Positions 15,438 through 23,682 of a stretch of DNA of 35,664 nt are shown here, piece after piece. Position numbers and translations under genes: made by a program. Under the pieces are notes generated by a model. It saw nothing but the letters and a program-made list of their open reading frames with translations. It was not told the origin of the DNA and did not search any database. How positions within the stretch are numbered: position 1 is the stretch's first letter; each line of letters begins with the position of its first letter. The DNA is from Oscillospiraceae bacterium (lineage in GTDB: Bacteria > Bacillota > Clostridia > Oscillospirales > Ruminococcaceae), in the NCBI GenBank assembly GCA_016303235.1, contig JAEDMB010000003.1:1-35664 (forward strand), in the 5' to 3' direction.

Positions 15438-16667
15438 ATGAATATAAGCAATATTTTAAAAACTGTAAACGGATATGTATGGGGCGGAGGCTTGATATTT
15501 CTGCTTTTGTCGGCAGGATTAATTTATACTGTAAAGCTCAGATTTATACAGTTCAGAATGTTTTCTTTTCTTATAAAGGGCAGAAATTCCGGAAATGCGG
15601 AAAAATCCGGAACTGGAATATCACAGCTTAAAACGGTAACATCATCGCTCGGAACGGCAATGGGTACAGGAAACATAATAGGAGTAGCGTCCGCAATAGC
15701 AATAGGCGGAGCAGGGAGCATATTCTGGATGTGGGTATCAGCATTTTTCGGAATGGCTCTTGTATATGCTGAAAATTATCTCGGAATACTTTATCGTCAC
15801 AAAGAAAAAGGCGAATGGCTTGGAGGAGCAGTTTCATATCTTAAATACGGAGTAGGTTCTGATGTGCTTGCCGTTATGTTTTCGGTATTTTGTGTACTTG
15901 CGTCATGGGGAATGGGCGGAATGGTTCAGTCAAATTCAATAGGGAACGCTCTTTCTGAATTCGGATTCGGAAAATATCTGACAGCATTTCTTGTATTTCT
16001 GACAGTATTTGCAGTAATTTCAGGCGGAATAAAGCGTATAGGAAGTGCAACTCAGATAATAATTCCCGTTCTGACCGGAATATATATAATAATATCTCTT
16101 ATAATCATAATAAATCACCGTGAAAGGCTTGGGGCAGTTTTCGGAGAAATATTCAGTTCAGCATTTGATTTCAAATCAGCTGGAGGATTTGCCGTTTCGG
16201 TGGGAATAAGGAGAGGTATTTTTTCAAATGAGGCAGGTCTGGGAAGTTCTTCAATAATGCACAGTGCCTGCGAAAAAAGTGAACCTTCGGTTCAGGGAAT
16301 GTGGAGCATATTTGAAGTATTTCTTGATACAATAGTATGCTGTACCCTTACGGCACTGGTTCTGCTTGTTACAGATACACTTGATATAAATACAGCTTTC
16401 GGCGGAAACATATTTATAAATATATCAGTAATACTTTTTGCATTCTGTACAATAACAGGGTGGTATTACTGCGGTGAAACGTCATTCCGTCATATATCGG
16501 GCGGAAAGTACATAAAGCAATACCGTTTTGTATTTTCTCTTATAGTATCTCTCGGGGCAGTATTTTCACTTGAAGATGTGTGGACGCTTTCGGATATATT
16601 CAACGGTCTTATGGCATTTCCGAATATACTTGCACTTATTTTTCTGTGCGGAAAAGTAAAAAGATAA
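15438..16667 (+). CDS. Sodium:alanine symporter (AGCS) family amino-acid transporter
   Basis: The 409-residue polytopic membrane protein shows the AGCS signatures: VWGGGLIFLLLSAGLIYTVKLRFIQFR at the N-terminus, SSLGTAMGTGNIIGVASAIAIGGAGSIFWMWVSAFFGMALVYAENYLGILYR (the conserved G-N-I substrate and sodium region), GGMVQSNSIGNAL, FSNEAGLGSSSIMHSA and TITGWYYCGETSFRHI. Family members import alanine, glycine or related amino acids with sodium. It is shorter than many AGCS proteins (about 440-480) but ends normally. The ATG is preceded by AAGGGG. The 73-nt gap to the next gene holds no obvious terminator. Confidence 0.93.
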   Translation: MNISNILKTVNGYVWGGGLIFLLLSAGLIYTVKLRFIQFRMFSFLIKGRNSGNAEKSGTGISQLKTVTSSLGTAMGTGNIIGVASAIAIGGAGSIFWMWVSAFFGMALVYAENYLGILYRHKEKGEWLGGAVSYLKYGVGSDVLAVMFSVFCVLASWGMGGMVQSNSIGNALSEFGFGKYLTAFLVFLTVFAVISGGIKRIGSATQIIIPVLTGIYIIISLIIIINHRERLGAVFGEIFSSAFDFKSAGGFAVSVGIRRGIFSNEAGLGSSSIMHSACEKSEPSVQGMWSIFEVFLDTIVCCTLTALVLLVTDTLDINTAFGGNIFINISVILFAFCTITGWYYCGETSFRHISGGKYIKQYRFVFSLIVSLGAVFSLEDVWTLSDIFNGLMAFPNILALIFLCGKVKR

Positions 16668-16740
16668 AGATTCTTTAAGTATAAATATCTCATTAGCCGG
16701 CAATATTTAAGTTGATGTAATAAAACGGAGGTATATTGCT

Positions 16741-17820
16741 ATGAGCTATTACGGTGAAAAAGGGAAATTCAGTTTCAGGGATAATTTCTGCGAGGAAACA
16801 GATATTCCGGAAATAGGAGAGCTTGCAGAATTCGGAAAACTTCTCGGAAGTCTTTTCAGAAGAATTGCAGTCGGCACTGACGGAAATTCAAGGAATCCCG
16901 AACTTTATGTTATTGCAGGAGGCATTGCAAAAAGCGGTTCCGATGTATTTGCTGTGAATGATGTAATGCCGGTTTTCAGATACGGAATAAAGCTTTCTGA
17001 ATGTGAATGTGGAATATATCTTTGCGGAAAGGAAAAACTGCGTCTGATTTTCTTTGACGGATTCGGAATAAATATGCCCGAAAGTACTATGCAGAAAATT
17101 TACAGCCATAAATCAGCGGAAAATTTAAAAAAATCCGGAAAAATAATATTTCTTGAAAATACAGAGGAATTTTATATAAACTCATTAAGAGACAGACTTC
17201 CGGAAAATTTCAGAGGAAATGCCGTTGTAAGCTGTGGAAACAGAAGAATTTCAGATATATGGAGAAATTTCTTTTCATCTGAAACAGGCGACATTATTTT
17301 TCAGGTATCAGAGGACGGAAGCCGTGTAAACTGTTACAGTACTGATTTCGGTTTTATATCGTATGAAAGACTCATCTTAGCATATTCGCTTGTTCTGTGG
17401 GAAAGGGGAGAAAAAGTAATACTTCCCACAGATTTTCACTATGCCGGAGAGGAACTTGCAAAAAGTATAAATGCAGGATATGCATACCGGAATATATCCA
17501 ATCACTCTGAAGTATATAAGCAGAAATTCACATTCGATTCGCTTTTTCTCTGCACAGGTCTGATGAACAGCGGACAGAACATATATGATGCTATCAGAAA
17601 AATTCCCCCTTTCTACACTGCAAGGCGTGAAATAAATGCTGATTTTTCCATGCGTGAACCCGAAAGGACTATTCTCACAAATGACGGAAAAATAAAGCTT
17701 TCAAAAAGCGGTAAAAACCGCATAACGCTTACAGTTCAGTCTATGAATATGGAAATATCCGCTGAACTCTGCGGAAAGTGGGAAAGGCTTATTCTTGAAA
17801 AAAACAGAAAATTAAACTGA
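16741..17820 (+). CDS. Degenerate phosphohexomutase-like protein (probable pseudoenzyme)
   Basis: The 359-residue protein follows the plan of alpha-phosphohexomutases (PMM/PGM/GlmM) but lacks every catalytic loop. IAVGTDGNSRNPELYVIAGGIAKSGSDVFAVNDVMPVF (res 42-79) corresponds to the VGRDTRxSS...GL.SAGVDV.D.G..PTP block. The place of the phosphoserine loop ITASHNPPEYNGIK reads IYLCGKEKLRLIFF (92-105), with no Ser or His. The metal loop DGDADR reads SEDGSR (190-195). The RPSGTEP phosphate loop near the C-terminus is absent, and the protein is about 90 residues short. The frame is intact, the codon use is like its neighbours and GGAGG lies 9 nt before the ATG, so it is expressed rather than decaying. 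The role is unknown, perhaps ligand sensing or scaffolding. Confidence 0.62.
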   Translation: MSYYGEKGKFSFRDNFCEETDIPEIGELAEFGKLLGSLFRRIAVGTDGNSRNPELYVIAGGIAKSGSDVFAVNDVMPVFRYGIKLSECECGIYLCGKEKLRLIFFDGFGINMPESTMQKIYSHKSAENLKKSGKIIFLENTEEFYINSLRDRLPENFRGNAVVSCGNRRISDIWRNFFSSETGDIIFQVSEDGSRVNCYSTDFGFISYERLILAYSLVLWERGEKVILPTDFHYAGEELAKSINAGYAYRNISNHSEVYKQKFTFDSLFLCTGLMNSGQNIYDAIRKIPPFYTARREINADFSMREPERTILTNDGKIKLSKSGKNRITLTVQSMNMEISAELCGKWERLILEKNRKLN

Positions 17821-17868
17821 CTATAAGAAATCCTATTTGTAAAATTTGTATAATCACATCTTTTTCGC

Positions 17869-17897
17869 TTGACAGATTAGTGCTGATAACGTATAAT
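17869..17897 (+). promoter_or_regulatory. Consensus promoter for the rnj operon
   Basis: TTGACA (17869-17874), exactly 17 bp and TATAAT (17892-17897): a full consensus sigma-A promoter. It yields a leader of roughly 165 nt before the GTG start of rnj. Confidence 0.92.
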
Positions 17898-17925
17898 AGT
17901 ATTGTATATATTTTTTCGGCTTTAA

Positions 17926-18068
17926 TGGCGTGATTGGGATAATCTCCGCCTTTAAGATAAAACATTTTTATTTTTGATTCTTATAAGGTGCGTTGTTTCA
18001 TAGTTTCTGCATTTTTATTTCTGCAAGCAAATCAGAAAATGCACCAGTACAGAAAGTGAGGTCATAAA
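17926..18068 (+). other. Structured 5' leader of rnj
   Basis: Two local hairpins are visible. The first is GGCG...CGCC with an inner GATT/AATC stem, at about 17930-17953. The second is TGCAT (18008-18012) / ATGCA (18039-18043) enclosing TTTCTG (18018-18023) / CAGAAA (18033-18038). No T-run follows either, so neither is a simple terminator. A regulatory role, for example RNase J acting on its own leader, is inference only. The ribosome binding site GAGG lies 7 nt before GTG. Confidence 0.4.
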
Positions 18069-19850
18069 GTGAACGAAAAGGAAAATCAAAAAAAACTTCC
18101 GGCTGTCTATAAAAGAAAGTATGTCCGCAGAAAGCCGGAACAGCAGGAAATTTCCGCTCCCGAACCAAAAAAGGAAAAAAGAGAGTCCCGAAAAACTCCC
18201 GTGAAAATTATTCCTTTGGGGGGTCTTAACGAAATCGGAAAGAATATGACTGTCTTTGAATGTTCAAATGATATGTTTATTCTCGACTGCGGTCTGGCTT
18301 TTCCGGACGCTGATATGCCCGGAGTTGATATAGTAATTCCCGATTTCACCTATGTTGAGAGAAACCGTGATAAATTAAGGGGAATTGTCCTCACTCACGG
18401 ACATGAGGACCATATCGGAGGACTTGTTTATTTTCTGAAAAAAATAAATGTCCCCGTTTACGGCACAAAGCTGACACTCGGACTTGTTGACGGAAAGCTT
18501 AAGGAGCATGGACTTTCCGGAAAGGTTCAGCTTAATGTTGTACTTCCGAGAAAGACAATAAAAATGGGCTGTATGGGTGTTGAACTTATAAAAGTAAACC
18601 ATTCAATTCCCGATTCAGTCGGAGTTGCAATTCATACTCCGGCAGGCGTTATAGTTCATACAGGAGATTTCAAGGTTGATTTTTCACCCATAGACGGAGG
18701 AATTATTGACCTTGCACGTTTCGGAGAACTTGGAAGCAGGGGAGTCCTTGCTCTTATGTCCGAATCCACAAACGCTGAACGCCCCGGATATACCCAGACG
18801 GAAAGAAAAGTAGGCGAATCTTTTGAAAATCTCTTTAAAAAAGCAGAGGGCAAAAGAATTATAATAGCTACTTTTTCATCAAATATACACCGTGTTCAGC
18901 AGATTGTAAACTGTGCCGAAAAATACGGCAGAAAAGTTGCCGTATTCGGAAGAAGTATGGTAAATGTAATTTCAACCGCAATAGAACTCGGCTATCTTAA
19001 AGTTCCCGAAGGAATAATTATAGATATTGAAATGATGAATCTCTATAAGAATGAACAAATAGTTCTTATAACAACGGGAAGTCAGGGAGAGCCTATGTCA
19101 GCTCTCACAAGAATGGCTATGAATGACCATAAGAAAGTCAATATAACTCCTCAGGATTTTATTATAATTTCCGCAAAGCCTATACCGGGCAATGAGAAAT
19201 ATGTTACAAAGGTAGTCAATGAGCTTATGAAATCCGGTGCGGAGGTCGTATATGAGGCTATGTATGAAGTCCATGTATCAGGTCATGCATGTCAGGAGGA
19301 ACTCAAGCTGATGATGGCTCTGACAAAGCCTAAATTCTTCATTCCCGTTCATGGCGAATACAAGCATCTTCAGAAACATGCAGACCTTGCCGTTGATGTT
19401 GGAATACCGAGGGAAAATATAATTATTGCCGAAATAGGAAACGTTATCGAAACTGACGGGGTTAAAATGTCAGTAGTTTCACAGGTTCCTGCCGGAAGAA
19501 CGCTTGTTGACGGTCTTGGAGTCGGAGATGTCGGAGCAATCGTTCTCAGAGACAGAAAGCATCTTGCACAGGACGGTCTTATTATAATAGTGGTCGGAAT
19601 TGAAAAATCTACAAATGAAGTAGTTTCAGGCCCTGATATTATATCAAGAGGATTTGTATATGTCCGTGAATCAGAGGAACTTATGGTTGATTCAAGGAAT
19701 ATACTTATAAATACGCTGAACAGCTGTTCTGCAAGTGAGTTTAAGGAATGGAATACCCTTAAAGGCAAGATGAGAGATGCTCTTTCGGATTATATTTATC
19801 AGAAAACAAAAAGGAGTCCGATGATTCTTCCGATTATTATGGAAGTTTAA
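18069..19850 (+). CDS. rnj: Ribonuclease J
   Basis: RNase J is a beta-CASP metallo-beta-lactamase nuclease that combines endonuclease and 5'-3' exonuclease activity in mRNA decay and rRNA maturation. The 593-residue product shows KIIPLGGLNEIGKNMTVFE, LDCGLAFPDADMPGVDIVIPDF, the zinc motif LTHGHEDHIGG (about res 113-123), NHSIPDSVGVAIHTPAGVIVHTGDFK, the beta-CASP segment IIATFSSNIHRVQQIV, and SGHACQEELKLMMALTKPKFFIPVHGEYKH. Before the catalytic domain lies a basic, probably disordered tail of about 40 residues (KRKYVRRKPEQQ...KKEKRESRKTP) that Bacillus RNase J1 lacks. The start is GTG 18069. It leads a run of genes that continues with gdpP 24 nt downstream. Confidence 0.96.
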   Translation: MNEKENQKKLPAVYKRKYVRRKPEQQEISAPEPKKEKRESRKTPVKIIPLGGLNEIGKNMTVFECSNDMFILDCGLAFPDADMPGVDIVIPDFTYVERNRDKLRGIVLTHGHEDHIGGLVYFLKKINVPVYGTKLTLGLVDGKLKEHGLSGKVQLNVVLPRKTIKMGCMGVELIKVNHSIPDSVGVAIHTPAGVIVHTGDFKVDFSPIDGGIIDLARFGELGSRGVLALMSESTNAERPGYTQTERKVGESFENLFKKAEGKRIIIATFSSNIHRVQQIVNCAEKYGRKVAVFGRSMVNVISTAIELGYLKVPEGIIIDIEMMNLYKNEQIVLITTGSQGEPMSALTRMAMNDHKKVNITPQDFIIISAKPIPGNEKYVTKVVNELMKSGAEVVYEAMYEVHVSGHACQEELKLMMALTKPKFFIPVHGEYKHLQKHADLAVDVGIPRENIIIAEIGNVIETDGVKMSVVSQVPAGRTLVDGLGVGDVGAIVLRDRKHLAQDGLIIIVVGIEKSTNEVVSGPDIISRGFVYVRESEELMVDSRNILINTLNSCSASEFKEWNTLKGKMRDALSDYIYQKTKRSPMILPIIMEV

Positions 19851-19874
19851 ATTCACCGGAGCGGAGATGAAAAA

Positions 19875-21848
19875 ATGAAAAAGAAATTTCCCTTGGCATT
19901 GATAATAATATCAGTGATGATGTTTCTTTGTGAGCTTGTGGCATCTTTTATGCTGTGCAAGTACAGCGTCAGGGAATTTATGGCAATATCTGTTCCTGCA
20001 ACAGTGCTTTGCATAGTTTTCATATCGGTACTTGCCGGAAATTTCCGGCATATGTACCGCCATGTAAGCCGGATAAGCACAAATCTTGAACAGAGCGGGG
20101 CGGAGTTTATGAATTTTCTTCCCGCCCCTGCCGTAGTTATAGACAAAAGCGGAATTGTTGTCTGGTACAATGAATTTTTCAGGGAAAAGGTTGCAGCTGA
20201 ACAGGATATTTTCGGATATTCACTTCTTGACTATATAAGCGTTGACCTTGATGAAATAAAAAAAGGCAGTGAATGTCTTTGCATGGTAAACGGAAACAGC
20301 TATAAAGTCCGTTCCGTAGTTACAAAGGGCAAGGAAGAAGAAATTCTCACTGTCCTGTATTTTTCAGATGTAACTGATTTTCTCCGCCTTGAAAAAACAT
20401 TCAATGATACAAGACAGTCAGTCCTTATTCTGATGATTGATAATTATGATGATATAATGCAGAATGCAAAGGAAACTGAAAAAGCTAAAACTTCCGTTGA
20501 AACTGAACAGATTCTTGAAAACTTTATGAACGGCACTGACGGAATTATTAAAAAAATATCCGATAATACTTTTATTGCCATTCTTGAGGACAGGCATCTG
20601 AACAAAATTATAGAAGAAAAGTTCAAAATTCTTGATGTTGCAAGAGAAATAAAAGTCGGGGAACGCAACTGCCTTACATTCTCCATAGGAGTGGGACAGG
20701 GTGCAGGTTCTCTTGAAGAAAGCGAAAAAATCGCAAGGCAGTGTCTTGATATGGCTCTCGGACGAGGCGGAGACCAGGCTGTTGTAAAAACTGAAAACGG
20801 ATTCAGATTCTTTGGAGGAGTTTCAAAGGGTGTTGAAAAAAAATCACGTGCCAAAACCCGAATTATTGCCAATACACTTCAGGATTTTATTGAAAAATCT
20901 GATAATATTTTTATAATGGGGCATAATTTCGGCGATTTGGATTCAGTAGGTGCATCAACGGGACTTGCATCAGCAGTAAGACTTCTCGGAAAAAATTCCT
21001 ATGTTGCTGTTGACCGCAAAAAAAATCTTGCCGTTCAGCTTATAGAATATATAGAAGATACTGCAAAGGCTGATTTCTATATTTCACCGCAGACAGCAGT
21101 CGAATCCATAACCGACAGCGATTTGCTTATAATAGTTGATACCCATAACAAGGATTTTATCGAAAGCAGGGAACTTTACAAAAAAGCTAAAAATGTAGTT
21201 GTTATTGACCATCACCGCAAAACCGTCAATTTTATAGACAATGCCGTTATATTTCACCATGAACCCTATGCATCATCAGCTTCCGAAATGGTAACGGAAC
21301 TTATACAGTATTTCAAATTTGACGGCTCTGCAAGCATTGATGCCTGCTATGCCGAGGCTCTTCTTTCCGGAATAACTCTTGATACAAAAAATTTCATCAT
21401 GAGAACCGGTGTAAGAACTTTTGAGGCAGCGGCATATCTCAGAAAACTCGGTGCAGATACTGTTACCGTGAAAAAACTTTTCTCAAGCTCCATAGAATCC
21501 TATAAACGGCGGACACAGATAGTATCTTCCGCAGATATACATAACAGATGTGCAATTGCATCAACGGAGCTGAAAAGCGATGATATAAGAATCATATCAC
21601 CGCAGGCGGCAGATGACCTTCTGAGCATATCCGGAGTAGATGCATCATTTGTTGTTTACCGTACAGGTGATATAGTAAATATATCTGCACGTTCTCTCGG
21701 AAGTATGAATGTTCAGGTTATAATGGAACGTCTCGGAGGCGGAGGGCATCAGACTATGGCAGCAGTTCAGCTGAAAGATATTTCCGTTGCTGAGGCTGTT
21801 GATATGCTTAAAAAGGCTATTGATGAATCCTTGAATGATAATTCTTAA
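19875..21848 (+). CDS. gdpP: Cyclic-di-AMP phosphodiesterase GdpP
   Basis: The 657-residue protein matches Bacillus GdpP (659) in length and order: two N-terminal membrane helices (about 7-27 and 33-54), a PAS-like domain (FLPAPAVVIDKSGIVVWYNEFF), a degenerate GGDEF domain (LGRGGDQAVVK), and a C-terminal DHH-DHHA1 phosphodiesterase. DHH motifs: FIMGHNFGDLDSVGAS, LLIIVDTHN, NVVVIDHHRK, and the DHHA1 loop MERLGGGGHQTMAA. GdpP hydrolyses c-di-AMP to 5'-pApA and thereby affects potassium balance, cell-wall stress and beta-lactam tolerance. The gene order gdpP-rplI-dnaB is the classical Firmicute arrangement. The ATG follows CGGAG. Confidence 0.96.
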   Translation: MKKKFPLALIIISVMMFLCELVASFMLCKYSVREFMAISVPATVLCIVFISVLAGNFRHMYRHVSRISTNLEQSGAEFMNFLPAPAVVIDKSGIVVWYNEFFREKVAAEQDIFGYSLLDYISVDLDEIKKGSECLCMVNGNSYKVRSVVTKGKEEEILTVLYFSDVTDFLRLEKTFNDTRQSVLILMIDNYDDIMQNAKETEKAKTSVETEQILENFMNGTDGIIKKISDNTFIAILEDRHLNKIIEEKFKILDVAREIKVGERNCLTFSIGVGQGAGSLEESEKIARQCLDMALGRGGDQAVVKTENGFRFFGGVSKGVEKKSRAKTRIIANTLQDFIEKSDNIFIMGHNFGDLDSVGASTGLASAVRLLGKNSYVAVDRKKNLAVQLIEYIEDTAKADFYISPQTAVESITDSDLLIIVDTHNKDFIESRELYKKAKNVVVIDHHRKTVNFIDNAVIFHHEPYASSASEMVTELIQYFKFDGSASIDACYAEALLSGITLDTKNFIMRTGVRTFEAAAYLRKLGADTVTVKKLFSSSIESYKRRTQIVSSADIHNRCAIASTELKSDDIRIISPQAADDLLSISGVDASFVVYRTGDIVNISARSLGSMNVQVIMERLGGGGHQTMAAVQLKDISVAEAVDMLKKAIDESLNDNS

Positions 21849-21875
21849 CACATAAAAGAAAGGAATGTTTTTAAA

Positions 21876-22322
21876 ATGAAAGTTATTTTCATAAAAGATG
21901 TAAAAGGTTCAGGAAAAAAAGGCGAACTCAAAAATGTTGCTGACGGATATGCAAGAAATATGCTTATTCCTAAAGGTCTTGCTGTTGAGGCTACTCCCGA
22001 AAATCTCAACAAGCTTGAAGGTCAGAAAGCTTCACAGCAACATAAAATTGAAGTCGAAAAGCAGAATGCTCTTGATATAAAATCAAAAATAGACGGAAAA
22101 AAGGTTATTATAAAGGCTAAAGCCGGAAATAATCAGAAACTTTTCGGTTCTGTTACCGCCGGTCATATAGCTGATGCTCTTTCCGAACAGTTCAGCGTTA
22201 AGGTTGACAAAAAGAAAATCAGTCTTAAAACTGATATAAAAAATTTCGGAAATTTTGATGTCTGCGTAAAACTTTACTCCGGAATAACTGCTGATATTTC
22301 CGTTGAAGTGACTGAGGCCTGA
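21876..22322 (+). CDS. rplI: 50S ribosomal protein L9
   Basis: The 148-residue product begins MKVIFIKDVKGSGKKGELKNVADGYARNMLIPKGLAVEAT, the L9 signature and 23S rRNA-binding N-domain. A long connecting helix (EGQKASQQHKIEVEKQNALDIKSKIDG) and the C-terminal domain (KLFGSVTAGHIADAL onward) follow. Length is normal. It ends only 3 nt before the dnaB start, so the two are probably translationally coupled. AAGGAATG lies upstream of its ATG. Confidence 0.97.
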   Translation: MKVIFIKDVKGSGKKGELKNVADGYARNMLIPKGLAVEATPENLNKLEGQKASQQHKIEVEKQNALDIKSKIDGKKVIIKAKAGNNQKLFGSVTAGHIADALSEQFSVKVDKKKISLKTDIKNFGNFDVCVKLYSGITADISVEVTEA

Positions 22323-22325
22323 TTT

Positions 22326-23672
22326 ATGATTGAAAATGATTTGAATTTCCTCGAAACTTCTCTGCCTCACAGCACGGAGGCTGAACAGTGTGTTCTCGGA
22401 GCTGTTCTTGCAGACCCCTCTGTACTTCCGGTTGTAGTTGAAACAGTAAAGCGTGAATATTTCTATAATCCCCAGCACAGGGAAATATATTCCGTTATTT
22501 TAAGAATGTTTTCAAGCGGAGAGACTGCCGATGTAATAACAGTTCTGAATGAAGTTGAAAAACTCGGAATATTTGAAAGTTCCACAGCATGCAGAAAATA
22601 TCTCTCAAGCCTTGCGGATATGCTCCCTTCAACGGCAAATATAGCAAGCTATTGTAAAATAGTTGCAGACAAATATTATATCAGAAGTCTTGCGATTGCT
22701 GCGAAGGAAATTATGGACGAAATCAGGACGGATTCAAGTGATGCACAAAAGCTTATAGATTCCGCCGAACAGAAAATATATGATATACGTCAGGGAAAAA
22801 ATACTCAGGGACTTGTCCATATAAAAGTTGCAGTCAATGAGGCTTATGACAGACTCGGGAAAATTTCAGGCCCTGACAAAGAAAAATATGTAGGTGCAAA
22901 AACAGGATTTGCAAATCTTGATACATTAACATCGGGACTTAACAAATCCGACCTTATTATAGTGGCGGCTCGTCCCGGTATGGGAAAAACCTCATTTGCT
23001 ATGAATATCGCTCTCAATGTTGCAAAGCGTTCATCAGGCAAGGAGGTTGTTGTATTCAGCCTTGAAATGTCAAGAGAACAGCTTGCTACCCGTCTCCTTT
23101 CAAGCGAAGCACAGATAGATTCTCAGGTACTTCAAAGCGGAAATATTCCCGACAATGACTGGATTAAAATTGCAACAAGTGCCGGATATATAAGCAACCT
23201 CCCCATGTATATCGACCATACTGCCGGAATAACGGTTCAGCAGATGAAAGCCAAGCTAAGACGTGTAAAAAATCTCGGACTTGTCGTTATTGATTACCTT
23301 CAGCTTATGGAATCCACAAGCAAATCAGATAACAGAGTTGTAGTTATATCGGAAATAACACGTCAGATTAAAATTATGGCTAAGGAATTTGATGTTCCGG
23401 TTATACTTCTCTCACAGCTTTCACGAAATACTGAACAGCGTACCGACAAGCGTCCACAGCTTTCAGACCTGAGAGATTCGGGTTCTATCGAACAGGACGC
23501 TGATATTGTTCTTTTCCTCTACCGTGAGTCATATTACAAAGAGGACGAAAACAAAAATATTGCAAAGTGCATAGTTGCCAAAAACAGACATGGTGAACAG
23601 GGTACAGTTGATATGTACTGGGACGGCAGATATACAAGATTTTCTGACCTCAACAAAACAGTATCAGAATAG
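22326..23672 (+). CDS. dnaB: Replicative DNA helicase DnaB (DnaC in Bacillus)
   Basis: The 448-residue hexameric helicase unwinds DNA ahead of the fork. The N-terminal domain starts LPHSTEAEQCVLGAVLADPSVL. The RecA-like C-terminal domain has Walker A ARPGMGKTSFAMNIA (about res 218-232), FSLEMSREQLATRLLSSEA, Walker B LVVIDYLQLM, and the DnaB-specific LSQLSRNTEQRTDKRPQLSDLRDSGSIEQDADIVLFLYR. The family sits directly downstream of rplI in many Firmicutes. I see no intein or insertion. Confidence 0.97.
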   Translation: MIENDLNFLETSLPHSTEAEQCVLGAVLADPSVLPVVVETVKREYFYNPQHREIYSVILRMFSSGETADVITVLNEVEKLGIFESSTACRKYLSSLADMLPSTANIASYCKIVADKYYIRSLAIAAKEIMDEIRTDSSDAQKLIDSAEQKIYDIRQGKNTQGLVHIKVAVNEAYDRLGKISGPDKEKYVGAKTGFANLDTLTSGLNKSDLIIVAARPGMGKTSFAMNIALNVAKRSSGKEVVVFSLEMSREQLATRLLSSEAQIDSQVLQSGNIPDNDWIKIATSAGYISNLPMYIDHTAGITVQQMKAKLRRVKNLGLVVIDYLQLMESTSKSDNRVVVISEITRQIKIMAKEFDVPVILLSQLSRNTEQRTDKRPQLSDLRDSGSIEQDADIVLFLYRESYYKEDENKNIAKCIVAKNRHGEQGTVDMYWDGRYTRFSDLNKTVSE

Positions 23673-23682
23673 GTGAAAATAA

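Noticed and set aside
16668..16740. Possible terminator between the AGCS transporter and the phosphohexomutase-like gene
   Set aside because: Only a weak AAAGA/TCTTT repeat with a one-base loop is present, without a GC stem or T-tail.
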